A stretch of DNA of 9,022 nucleotides from T3SED10-47 sp046483725. Its GTDB lineage: Bacteria > Bipolaricaulota > Bipolaricaulia > Bipolaricaulales > Bipolaricaulaceae. Below, piece by piece: positions 1 to 5,505 of this stretch. The translations under genes were made by a program, and so were the position numbers. The stretch lies in the NCBI GenBank assembly GCA_046483725.1, contig JAWOCQ010000053.1:1-9022 (forward strand). The letters run 5' to 3'. Each line of letters opens with the position of its first letter. The stretch's first letter is position 1. Below the pieces are notes generated by a model. It worked only from the letters and a program-made list of their open reading frames with translations. It was not told the DNA's origin and ran no database searches.

Positions 1-1
1 G

Positions 2-277
2 GAAGGCAAGCCGCCGTTTGTCCTTGGAACCAGTGCCCGAGATGGCTTACCCTACCCCTTGATTAGTTGGCAAAAAGCCCGGGAACTCATCGCCCAACGG
101 CCCGTGTTGATCTGCTTCGGCACCGGACACGGGATGGCGGATGAGCTCTTGCAGGCTTGTGACGGGCTTCTACCCTCCGTACGAGGGGGGACCGAGTACA
201 ATCACCTGTCCGTACGAGCCGCAGTGGCGGTAATTCTGGACCGGTTAAAAGGAGTCGATCATGGCAGGGATGGATGA
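2..277 (+). CDS. SPOUT-like RNA methyltransferase, C-terminal part (5' end outside window)
   Basis: Frame 2 is open from the left edge to TGA at 275-277, giving 91 visible residues. The piece reads FVLGTSARDG, then an ISWQKARELI helix, LICFGTGHGMADELL, and RGGTEYNHLSVRAAVAVIL. This series (TSAR, GTGxGxADE, RGxxxYNHLSVR) is what I know from the SAM-dependent RNA methyltransferase family found next to, or fused to, TrmD. The glycine-rich loop and the YNHLSVR segment would form the trefoil-knot cofactor site. The rplS gene directly downstream supports the usual trmD-region operon. Whether this is a stand-alone protein or the tail of a TrmD fusion cannot be seen because the N-terminus is missing. 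A TTG at 59 is in frame but lies inside the conserved domain, so it is not the start. The last 17 bases overlap rplS. Confidence 0.85.
   Translation, partial: EGKPPFVLGTSARDGLPYPLISWQKARELIAQRPVLICFGTGHGMADELLQACDGLLPSVRGGTEYNHLSVRAAVAVILDRLKGVDHGRDG
247..254 (+). promoter_or_regulatory. Ribosome binding site of rplS
   Basis: AAAAGGAG lies 6 bases before the ATG at 261. It is a strong Shine-Dalgarno match and selects ATG 261 over the in-frame ATG at 270. It sits inside the last codons of the upstream methyltransferase gene, so ribosomes finishing that gene pass over it. Confidence 0.85.
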
Positions 278-596
278 CCTCATCCGCGCATTGGAGCAGG
301 ACGTAGTACGCGAGGTACCCGAGTTCAGGACCGGCGACATCGTCCGCGTCCACGAGCGTATTTCCGAGGGGGCGCGGGAACGATTGCAGCCGTTCGAGGG
401 CGTGGTCCTCAAGCGGTCAGGGTCTGGCTCGCGCGAGACAGTGACAATTCGCAAAATCGCAGCCGGGGTGGGCGTAGAACGCACCTTCCCGCTGCACCAC
501 AAGCTGGAACGCATCGAGGTTTTGAAGAGGAACAAAGTCCGGCAGGGCCGGCCGTATTGGCTTAGGAGGATCTCACGGCTGCACAAAATCGGGTGA
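261..596 (+). CDS. rplS: 50S ribosomal protein L19
   Basis: 111 residues, close to the usual 110-120. L19 lies at the 30S-50S interface of the ribosome. The recognisable core is complete: PEFRTGDIVRVHERISEG, RERLQPFEGVVLKRSGSGS, ETVTIRKIAAGVGVERTFPLH and a basic tail. The usual SPKIEKIEV stretch reads HHKLERIEVL here. The C-terminal tail, normally close to KVRRAKLYYLRxLRGKAARI, is KVRQGRPYWLRRISRLHKIG and lacks the RGKAAR motif, a modest divergence. The gene overlaps the methyltransferase upstream by 17 bases and shares GTGA with lepB downstream, so the three genes are very likely cotranscribed and translationally coupled. Identification is secure. Confidence 0.97.
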   Translation: MAGMDDLIRALEQDVVREVPEFRTGDIVRVHERISEGARERLQPFEGVVLKRSGSGSRETVTIRKIAAGVGVERTFPLHHKLERIEVLKRNKVRQGRPYWLRRISRLHKIG

Positions 597-1507
597 AGCG
601 CCGCTGGCCGCGGCGCCGCAGGCGCAAAGAACGTAAGCCTCCGTGGATCGTGCGCCTCCTGCGGCGCCGCGGGGTGCGACTGTCCCCACGGGCTGAGTGG
701 GGTCTGGGCTGGCTGGAGACACTGGCAGTGGCCGGGGCGGCAGCCGCACTCATCATCACTTTCGTCACCGTACGCATGACCGTGCCCACGGTGTCCATGG
801 AGCCCACCATCATGGCGGGGGACTCGTTCTTCGTGGACCGCATCTCCTACCACTTCACCCAGCCCGGCGTGGGCAATGTGATTGTTTTTTGGCACCTGGA
901 GGGAGTTCAAGTCACCTCCGTCGTGCCGGGAAGCGCCGCCGACGCGGCCGGACTCAGGGAAGGGGACTGGCTGGTCGCGCCCCAGATCGCGGATACGGGC
1001 GTCGGTGGAGAGCCCGTACCTTCGCTGCGCTCGCTCCGGCGGAGGATCGAAGACGCTCAAGGCAACGAGCTGGAGGCCACGGTATTGCGCGAGGGAGTAG
1101 GGCTTGTCCCTGCCACATTGGAGGTGCCTTCGGATGCCCGTGATCTTTCCGGGTTGGGAATAAACGCGTCGATCAGCCAGGTGCGATATGTAAAGCGCCT
1201 GATAGCCACCGGGGGCCAGACGGTGGAGATACGTGATGGCCAAGTTTACGTAGACGGTGAAGTCCTGGAAAAAGTTTCCCACCACACATACTGGACAGGA
1301 GCTTCGGGCATGCGATACGGAGTTGACTCCACCGAGGTTCCAGAGAATCACTACTTTGTACTAGGTGATAATACTAGGAATTCTTATGATTCTCGCTACT
1401 TTGGTTTTGTACCCGCGGATGATCTGATTGGAGCTCCCTTCTTCCGAGTGTGGCCATTGGGGCGGTTCGGCCCTATGAACGGCTACTTCTGGTCCTCCCC
1501 GTGGTGA
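593..1507 (+). CDS. lepB: Type I signal peptidase with inserted PDZ-like domain
   Basis: 304 residues. It is a membrane-anchored serine/lysine protease that removes signal peptides from exported proteins. Order: very basic N-terminus (residues 1-30, many Arg/Lys), one membrane segment (about 44-62), then box B with catalytic Ser68 in VPTVSMEPTI. The strand GNVIVFW (94-100) is followed by a PDZ-like insert of about 90 residues. The lysine box YVKRLIATGGQ carries the predicted general base Lys201, and box E GDNTRNSYDSRYFGFVP spans 258-274. All catalytic boxes are intact, so the enzyme is probably active. Ser-Lys spacing is 133 residues, against 55 in E. coli LepB (Ser90/Lys145). The usual RGD before the VVF strand reads VGN. 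The GTG start shares GTGA with the rplS stop. AGGAGGA (564-570) is 22 bases upstream, too far for normal initiation, so translation probably depends on coupling. Codons near 1350-1400 are unusually AT-rich. Confidence 0.93.
   Translation: MKRRWPRRRRRKERKPPWIVRLLRRRGVRLSPRAEWGLGWLETLAVAGAAAALIITFVTVRMTVPTVSMEPTIMAGDSFFVDRISYHFTQPGVGNVIVFWHLEGVQVTSVVPGSAADAAGLREGDWLVAPQIADTGVGGEPVPSLRSLRRRIEDAQGNELEATVLREGVGLVPATLEVPSDARDLSGLGINASISQVRYVKRLIATGGQTVEIRDGQVYVDGEVLEKVSHHTYWTGASGMRYGVDSTEVPENHYFVLGDNTRNSYDSRYFGFVPADDLIGAPFFRVWPLGRFGPMNGYFWSSPW
896..1105 (+). other. PDZ-like domain inserted in signal peptidase
   Basis: Residues about 102-171 of the signal peptidase read as a PDZ domain. GVQVTSVVPGSAADAAGL matches the strand-turn-helix signature of bacterial PDZ domains (GV.V..V.PGSPA..AGL). 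It is followed by REGDWLV, a variable loop, SLRSLRRRIEDAQGNELEATVLREG (helix, then the final strand ending in Arg), and a linker to the lysine box. The carboxylate-binding loop, usually GYLG-like, is HLEG here, so peptide binding is uncertain. The domain assignment is from motif reading, not from a profile search. Confidence 0.8.
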
Positions 1508-1511
1508 GAGA

Positions 1512-1635
1512 TCTTTGTAGGGGTCAGATCTTGATGTTGGGAGTCAGTCAGCCCTTATCTGTCTTACTGCGTGAGTATTATGAAACATTTAGCGGTTTAA
1601 TGTCACCCAACATCAAGATCTGACCCCATCAAAGA
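1512..1635. repeat. Imperfect inverted-repeat element, REP/REPIN-like
   Basis: Left arm 1512-1541 and right arm 1606-1635 pair at 28 of 30 positions. The inner 22 bases (1520-1541 with 1606-1627) pair perfectly, two mismatches follow, then 6 more pairs (1512-1517 with 1630-1635). The 64 bases between are AT-richer than the surroundings and encode nothing visible. Each arm contains AGATCT and begins GGGGTCAGATCTTG when read inward. From memory, GGGGTCAG[AG]TCTTG-type ends occur around IS200-like (Y1) REP-associated transposases, so a non-autonomous REPIN or MITE-type element is my best reading. No transposase is present. In RNA it could form a long hairpin and end lepB transcription, but it lacks a following U-run. 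I see no clear target-site duplication. Confidence 0.75.
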
Positions 1636-1646
1636 AACGTTATAAT
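1620..1646 (+). promoter_or_regulatory. Candidate promoter for nitroreductase gene
   Basis: TATAAT at 1641-1646 is a perfect -10 consensus. The best -35 is CTGACC at 1620-1625 (4 of 6 to TTGACA, spacer 15, shorter than optimal), which lies in the right arm of the inverted repeat. Predicted initiation near 1653 would give a leader of about 13 bases and would cut into the Shine-Dalgarno sequence. The start site may therefore differ, or the match may be chance in an AT-rich gap. Confidence 0.4.
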
Positions 1647-1650
1647 GGAA

Positions 1651-1658
1651 GGGGGTGA
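1651..1658 (+). promoter_or_regulatory. Ribosome binding site deciding the nitroreductase start
   Basis: GGGGGTGA lies 7 bases before ATG 1666. An in-frame ATG at 1645 has no such site and would add seven residues not typical of the family, so 1666 is chosen. Confidence 0.7.
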
Positions 1659-1665
1659 GCTATTT

Positions 1666-2163
1666 ATGAACACGCTATTGCAGGAGATCCAGCGGCGGCG
1701 CACTGTACGAGCATTTCGCAGCGAGCCAGTGGAGGAAGAAAAGATCGAGGCACTTGTCGAGGCCGGCCGATGGGCGCCCTCGGGGAAGAACACACAGCCT
1801 TGGCGGTTCGTGGTCGTACGCTCCCAGGAGAAGCGCAGAGAACTCGGCGAGCTTGTCCCACAGCGGAACATGATCGCCACTGCACCAGTGACCATCGCCG
1901 TGCTCAAACACGTCCCTTCCGGCTATGACGAGCTGAAGGACGCCCATGGAATCGGTGCCTGCGCCCAGAATTTGCTGCTGGCCGCCCACGCCCTAGGCCT
2001 TGGGTGTTGCTGGATCGGCCGCGCGCGTGACCCCGAGGTGGAAGCGCTTGTGGAAGCACAAGAGGACGAAGAGTTGATGCTGCTCCTACCGGTGGGATAC
2101 CCCGCAGAGGAGCCTGGCGCGGGCCGGCGCAAGCCCCTGGAGGAGTTAGTAAGATACATCTGA
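1666..2163 (+). CDS. Nitroreductase family FMN-dependent oxidoreductase
   Basis: 165 residues, the size of minimal single-domain nitroreductases. Such enzymes bind FMN as dimers in the cytoplasm and reduce nitro compounds, quinones or flavins using NAD(P)H; the true substrate here is unknown. Visible marks: RRRTVRAF (10-17, the FMN-phosphate motif seen as RRSxRxF in relatives), WAPSGKNTQPWRFVVV (36-51), GIGACAQNLLLAAHALGLGCCWIG (95-118), LPVGYPAEEP (141-150) and the typical end RRKPLEELVR. The middle is short, so this belongs to the compact YdgI/TM1586-like group rather than the NfsB type. It follows the inverted-repeat element and is probably a new transcription unit. The 85-residue hydrophobic gene begins two bases after its stop codon. 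No defect is visible. Confidence 0.92.
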   Translation: MNTLLQEIQRRRTVRAFRSEPVEEEKIEALVEAGRWAPSGKNTQPWRFVVVRSQEKRRELGELVPQRNMIATAPVTIAVLKHVPSGYDELKDAHGIGACAQNLLLAAHALGLGCCWIGRARDPEVEALVEAQEDEELMLLLPVGYPAEEPGAGRRKPLEELVRYI

Positions 2164-2164
2164 G

Positions 2165-2422
2165 ATGCCCATCTTAATCCTGTTGGCAGCGGTGATGCTC
2201 TTGGTACCCGCGCTGGGCTTGGGCGTGGCGACGGCGGCCCTTGCCCTGGCCGCGGCAGTGGCTGTAGGCCTTACCGCCGTGGCGTTGGGCGCAACCGGGT
2301 GTTTGTTCAACTGGATCCTGGCCGCCTTGGCCGTCGGCCTTTCCTGCCGCGCGGTGCGGTCCGGGCGTAGGTTGGTGGAGCGGCTGAGACACGGGTTCGC
2401 CCAGCCCGACGGCCACCTGTAG
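2165..2422 (+). CDS. Small hydrophobic protein of unknown function
   Basis: 85 residues that I do not recognise. Residues 1-62 are almost wholly Ala/Leu/Val/Gly and would make two or three membrane segments (about 2-20, 22-42 and 47-62). A short basic tail RAVRSGRRLVERLRHGF follows, probably cytoplasmic. The ATG comes two bases after the nitroreductase stop, which suggests coupling. There is no well-placed Shine-Dalgarno sequence; the nearest GGAGGAG is about 19 bases upstream. Third codon positions are GC-rich like the neighbouring genes, which supports coding. Hydrophobic GC-rich frames can also arise by chance, so this stays tentative. It does not look like BofA, a holin or a known toxin that I can name. 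Confidence 0.45.
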   Translation: MPILILLAAVMLLVPALGLGVATAALALAAAVAVGLTAVALGATGCLFNWILAALAVGLSCRAVRSGRRLVERLRHGFAQPDGHL

Positions 2423-2433
2423 ACAGCTAGCGC

Positions 2434-2448
2434 CGTGGCTTGTCCACG
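2434..2448. other. Short hairpin at convergent gene junction
   Basis: CGTGG-CTTGT-CCACG forms a 5-bp stem with a 5-base loop, 11 bases after the stop of the 85-residue gene. It has no T-run on either side. It could help end the plus-strand transcript, but support is weak. Confidence 0.25.
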
Positions 2449-2476
2449 ACGCGGATTAGGTCACCCATCGTCGGAG

Positions 2477-2500
2477 CCAACAGGGGCCCCTGGGCGTTGG
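2477..2500. terminator. Candidate bidirectional terminator-like palindrome
   Basis: CCAAC (2477-2481) pairs with GTTGG (2496-2500) around the perfect 12-base palindrome CAGGGGCCCCTG (2481-2492). It sits just past the trkH stop codon on the minus strand and in the 80-base gap between convergent genes, where a terminator is expected. There is no T-run and the two pairings compete, so it is not a canonical intrinsic terminator. Confidence 0.25.
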
Positions 2501-2502
2501 GG

Positions 2503-3993
2503 TCAGCGAGTGGCGCCGATCAGGCCCCGTAAAAGCATCAGCACGGGGATGATCTCCAGACGCCCCACCCACATGTTGAAGCTCAGAACCAGCTTGGCGG
2601 CAGTGGGCATCTCGGGATGGGTGATCCCAGTGGAGAGCCCAACGTTTCCCTGGGCTGATGCCACCTCAAAAACCACATCGGCCAACGCATACTCGTCCCC
2701 CAGCAGGATGGTCATAGCCAGGATGCCCACCAGCAGGAATCCCATCCACAGAAAGGCTATCGTCATGGCCTCCTCCAACCTGCGCCACGCCTCATCTCCT
2801 GGGAATACGTGCCCTCCCACGCGAAACGGCACCACGGCGTCCGGGGGCTTCAACGTCTTGCGGAGCTTCCAGCCGACACCTTTGAGGAGAAGCAGATAGC
2901 GCATCACCTTGATGCCGCCGGTAGTGGAACCGGCAGCCCCCCCGATCACCATGCCCACCGCGAGCAAGAGCTTGGCAGCGTCGGACCAACCGGCCACCGA
3001 TGTCGATTGGAATCCCGTGCAGGTCATCGCGGAGAAGTACTGGAACGTCCCGTGGCGCAGCGCCTCGCCCACCGGGAAACGCAGTAATGCCTCCAGACTG
3101 ACAAGCAACGCTCCGATCACCAAAAAAGTCACAAACCACCTGGTCTGTACGTCGCGCATGTAAACTCCCAGGCCGTACCGCGAGGCCCGATAGTGAACGG
3201 CGAAGCTCACCGAGCCGGCTAGCATGATCACGAGCAACAGCATTTCCATAATCGACGAGTCATAATGGCCGATTGAATCGGGCCACAGGGTAAATCCACC
3301 AGTGGCGATCCCGGTCATCCCATGGTTGACCGCCTCCCAGACGGGCATGCCTGCGACCCATAACGCCAGAATGCTCACCCCAGTAAACAGAAGGAAGATC
3401 CACCAGATTGTGCGCACCGTAGAGATCACCGAAGGGTGTATTTTTTCCGTCCGAGCTTCCGCCAGGTACAGGGTCATAGTGGCCCTCCCCGGACCGGCGA
3501 TGAGTGTGAGCATCAGGACGATCACGCCTACTCCGCCCACCCACTCGGTGAATGTGCGCCACCACTGTAGGGAATGCGGGAGGAGATCGGGTCGGGTGGC
3601 CATGGTGAGTCCCGTGCTGGTGAATCCGGAGACGGCCTCAAAAAAGGCCGCGCTAAAATCAGCATAAGGAAGGGAAGCGCCCGCAGTCGACACGGAAACC
3701 AAGTAGAAGGGCAACGCACCCAGCAGCGCCACGAGGAGCCACCCTAGGGCAGCAATGATCAGCGCATGGTGCAAACTGACATCGCCTGCACCTCGACAGG
3801 GGAAGTACAGTGCTCCGCCCAGCACCGCCGCTAGAATCGAGCTCAAGGCAAACGGCCAAACAGCGTTCCATTCGCCGAACCATGCGGCTACGGGAATCGA
3901 CAGGGCGGTCATCAGCCCCACTACGGCGGCCAGGTGTCCCAACGCGCGGAGGACAACCTGCACCTCGTCGAGAAAAACCCGTTCAGCCCGCAA
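2503..3993 (-). CDS. trkH: TrkH/KtrB-type potassium uptake pore protein
   Basis: 496 residues, normal for the family, strongly hydrophobic with M1-P-M2 units repeated four times. It is the membrane pore of a Trk/Ktr potassium transporter. The four selectivity loops are visible, each with the key glycine: SGFTSTGLT (Gly128), TGIATGGFT (Gly232), MTCTGFQST (Gly327) and ASAQGNVGLS (Gly449). The typical GGAAGSTTGGIKVMR (351-365) and the ending WVGRLEIIPVLML are also present. The start is uncertain. TTG 3993 overlaps trkA by 11 bases, while GTG at 3963 would give 486 residues; neither has a strong ribosome site. The regulatory partner trkA lies directly upstream on the same strand, so the two should form one complex. 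I cannot tell from sequence whether it is sodium-coupled (Ktr) or proton-coupled (Trk). Confidence 0.95.
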   Translation of the reverse strand: MRAERVFLDEVQVVLRALGHLAAVVGLMTALSIPVAAWFGEWNAVWPFALSSILAAVLGGALYFPCRGAGDVSLHHALIIAALGWLLVALLGALPFYLVSVSTAGASLPYADFSAAFFEAVSGFTSTGLTMATRPDLLPHSLQWWRTFTEWVGGVGVIVLMLTLIAGPGRATMTLYLAEARTEKIHPSVISTVRTIWWIFLLFTGVSILALWVAGMPVWEAVNHGMTGIATGGFTLWPDSIGHYDSSIMEMLLLVIMLAGSVSFAVHYRASRYGLGVYMRDVQTRWFVTFLVIGALLVSLEALLRFPVGEALRHGTFQYFSAMTCTGFQSTSVAGWSDAAKLLLAVGMVIGGAAGSTTGGIKVMRYLLLLKGVGWKLRKTLKPPDAVVPFRVGGHVFPGDEAWRRLEEAMTIAFLWMGFLLVGILAMTILLGDEYALADVVFEVASAQGNVGLSTGITHPEMPTAAKLVLSFNMWVGRLEIIPVLMLLRGLIGATR

Positions 3994-4645
3994 GGCGCTC
4001 TATGAACTCGTCGGTGACGTGTTCCTTGGAGTAGACGGTGACCACGTCCCCCTCCTGCAGCACAGTGGGCCCGGAAGGGATCAGCACCTCCCCGTCCCGC
4101 TCCAGGGCGGCGAACAGGATTCCCGACGGTATAAGCCCCTGCTTGCCACATTCAAGCAACGACTTTCCCAACAGCGGGGACTCTCGGGTGATGGTCATAC
4201 GAAATATCTGAGCACCGCCGGCCATGGTGACAAGATCGGTAAGCTTCTTGCGCCGAGCTGCATTGTACAATGCTTCGGCCACGATCACGTCCGGGTTTTC
4301 CATAACGTGAGCCCCCAGCCGCCTGAATAACTCCACATGCTCCTTGACATTGACCACTGACACAATAGAGGGGACCCCCAGATCGGCCGCGGCGGCGATC
4401 ACCATCAGATTGGTGGCATCGTCACTGGTGGTGGTGATCAGAGCATCGGCACGCTCTCCTCCCGCCTGGCGGATTACTTCAGTGAACGCCGCATCAGCGT
4501 TGACGACAAGCACGTCGTAGCGGCGGGTCACCCCTTCGGCCTTGCGCGGGTCCCGTTCCACCACCGCGACATCGTGGCGGTCCTTCAGGGCAAGGTCTAT
4601 AAGCGCTGAGCCGATTCCTCCCGCCCCAACCATGATAACGTACAT
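3983..4645 (-). CDS. trkA: TrkA/KtrA-type RCK regulatory subunit of potassium transporter
   Basis: 220 residues, the size of single-unit KtrA or half of E. coli TrkA. The RCK-N Rossmann domain (about 1-130) starts MYVIMVGAGGIGSALI with the nucleotide-binding GxGxxG at Gly7/Gly9/Gly12, and acidic Glu30 ends the second strand (VAVVERD). TNLMVIAAAADLG and VVNVKEHVELFRRLGAHVMENPD are typical. The RCK-C domain (about 145-220) contains SPLLGKSL and LQEGDVVTVYS. The usual GDAT after the third strand reads NADAA, a small deviation. The protein gates the TrkH pore at the cytoplasmic face in response to nucleotides. ATG 4645 is chosen because family members begin MYVIIVGAG-like; a frame extension to TTG 4672 adds unrelated residues. 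GGGGAG lies 17 bases upstream, rather far. It overlaps trkH by 11 bases. Confidence 0.94.
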   Translation of the reverse strand: MYVIMVGAGGIGSALIDLALKDRHDVAVVERDPRKAEGVTRRYDVLVVNADAAFTEVIRQAGGERADALITTTSDDATNLMVIAAAADLGVPSIVSVVNVKEHVELFRRLGAHVMENPDVIVAEALYNAARRKKLTDLVTMAGGAQIFRMTITRESPLLGKSLLECGKQGLIPSGILFAALERDGEVLIPSGPTVLQEGDVVTVYSKEHVTDEFIERLAG

Positions 4646-4670
4646 AGAAGCCCATGTTACTACTCCCCAC

Positions 4671-4700
4671 AAAAACCGACAATACCAGGGCTGAAGCCCT
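4671..4700 (-). terminator. Hairpin between tatD and trkA, possible weak terminator or attenuator
   Basis: On the minus strand AGGGC-TTCA-GCCCT (4700-4687) forms a 5-bp stem with a 4-base loop. A run of five T (4675-4671) follows about 11 bases later. The stem is short and the T-run is distant, so full termination is doubtful. It lies in the only sizeable gap (4646-4730) of the minus-strand array and may lower transcription into trkAH. Confidence 0.3.
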
Positions 4701-4730
4701 CTTCCTACCCCAACCTACTTCAACGGACGG

Positions 4731-5498
4731 TCAGAGCTCCAGTCGGGTATTAAGCAGCCGGCAGGCATTATCCCAGGTGATCTCCGCCAGCTCTTCGGGC
4801 GACATCCGTCGGAGCTGGGCGAGTTCAGCGACGACCAGACGCACCTTCAGCGGATCGTTGCGCTTACCTCGGAACGGCTGCGGGGGAAGGAACGGGGCGT
4901 CGGTCTCCACCAGCAGCCTGTCCAAGGGGATGGCGCCCACCGCTTCCCGCAACCGTGTGTTCTTCGGGTAAGTAAGCGGGCCGCCGATGCCGATATAAAG
5001 CCCCAGCTCCAGCACTTGGCGGGCGGTGGCGGTATCGCCGGAGAAGGCATGGACCACGCCCCTGACCGGTCCCTCCTCCTTAAGCACCTCCAAAAACTCC
5101 GCCCAGGCGTCCCGCTCGTGCAAAATCACCGGGAGGTCCAGCCGGCGGGCCAGCCGGAGCTGCGCCCGGAACGCCCGCCCTTGCGCCTCCCGTGGCGAAA
5201 GGTCTCGGTAAAAGTCGAGCCCACACTCGCCCACCGCCACGGCCTCTCCGCGGAGGAGCTCCTCGAGCTCCGCCTCGACTCCCGGGACGTAGTCCTTGGC
5301 GTCGTGCGGATGCACGCCGCAGGCGGCGAGCACATGCGGGTGAGCGCGGGCAAGCTCGACCGAGTTCCGGGAAGAGGCCAGATCTGCGCCCACGTTTACC
5401 ACAGCCACCCGCTGGGCACTCATCTCATCGAGCAGCGCGGCGCGGTCTTCCTTGTACTGAGGGAAGTCCAGGTGCGCATGACTGTCGATCAACCTCAT
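4731..5498 (-). CDS. tatD: TatD family metal-dependent deoxyribonuclease/hydrolase
   Basis: 255 residues, the family norm. TatD enzymes are TIM-barrel, two-metal hydrolases with 3'-exonuclease activity on DNA, linked to DNA repair and nucleic-acid turnover. All metal ligands are visible: His7 and His9 in DSHAHLDF, Glu91 in VGECGLDFY, His127 in VILHERDA, His150 in VVHAFSGD and Asp200 in LVETDAPFLPP. The end RRMSPEELAEITWDNACRLL is also typical. The frame stays open upstream to 5681, but that part reads as low-complexity sequence across the nnr gene. ATG 5498 gives the canonical MRLIDSHAHLDF start, with GAGGGTG just before it. The gene begins 7 bases after the nnr stop, so cotranscription is very likely. 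Confidence 0.95.
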   Translation of the reverse strand: MRLIDSHAHLDFPQYKEDRAALLDEMSAQRVAVVNVGADLASSRNSVELARAHPHVLAACGVHPHDAKDYVPGVEAELEELLRGEAVAVGECGLDFYRDLSPREAQGRAFRAQLRLARRLDLPVILHERDAWAEFLEVLKEEGPVRGVVHAFSGDTATARQVLELGLYIGIGGPLTYPKNTRLREAVGAIPLDRLLVETDAPFLPPQPFRGKRNDPLKVRLVVAELAQLRRMSPEELAEITWDNACRLLNTRLEL

Positions 5499-5505
5499 AG
5501 CACCC

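Noticed and set aside
245..1351. Long minus-strand frame opposite rplS and lepB
   Set aside because: It is antisense to two securely identified genes, rich in Arg/Pro/His as GC-rich shadow frames are, and has no recognisable domain.
1645..1665. Upstream ATG of the nitroreductase gene
   Set aside because: No ribosome site precedes it, and it overlaps the TATAAT box and the ribosome site of the better start at 1666.
2499..2506. GGGGTCAG next to the trkH stop, also the first eight bases of the inverted-repeat arm
   Set aside because: Only eight bases shared and the surrounding sequence differs; most likely chance rather than a second repeat copy.
4646..4672. Nine-residue extension of TrkA from TTG 4672
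   Set aside because: Family members start at the MYVI strand; the extension has no match and no ribosome site.
4654..4680. Possible trkA promoter TTGTCG-17-TAACAT on the minus strand
   Set aside because: Only 4 of 6 matches in each box, and it would start the transcript almost at the ATG; too weak to call.
4494..4682. Small minus-strand frame whose internal ATG 4655 is well placed after GGGGAG
   Set aside because: It runs out of frame through the conserved TrkA nucleotide-binding domain and its residues look like a frame shadow (Arg/Gly-rich).
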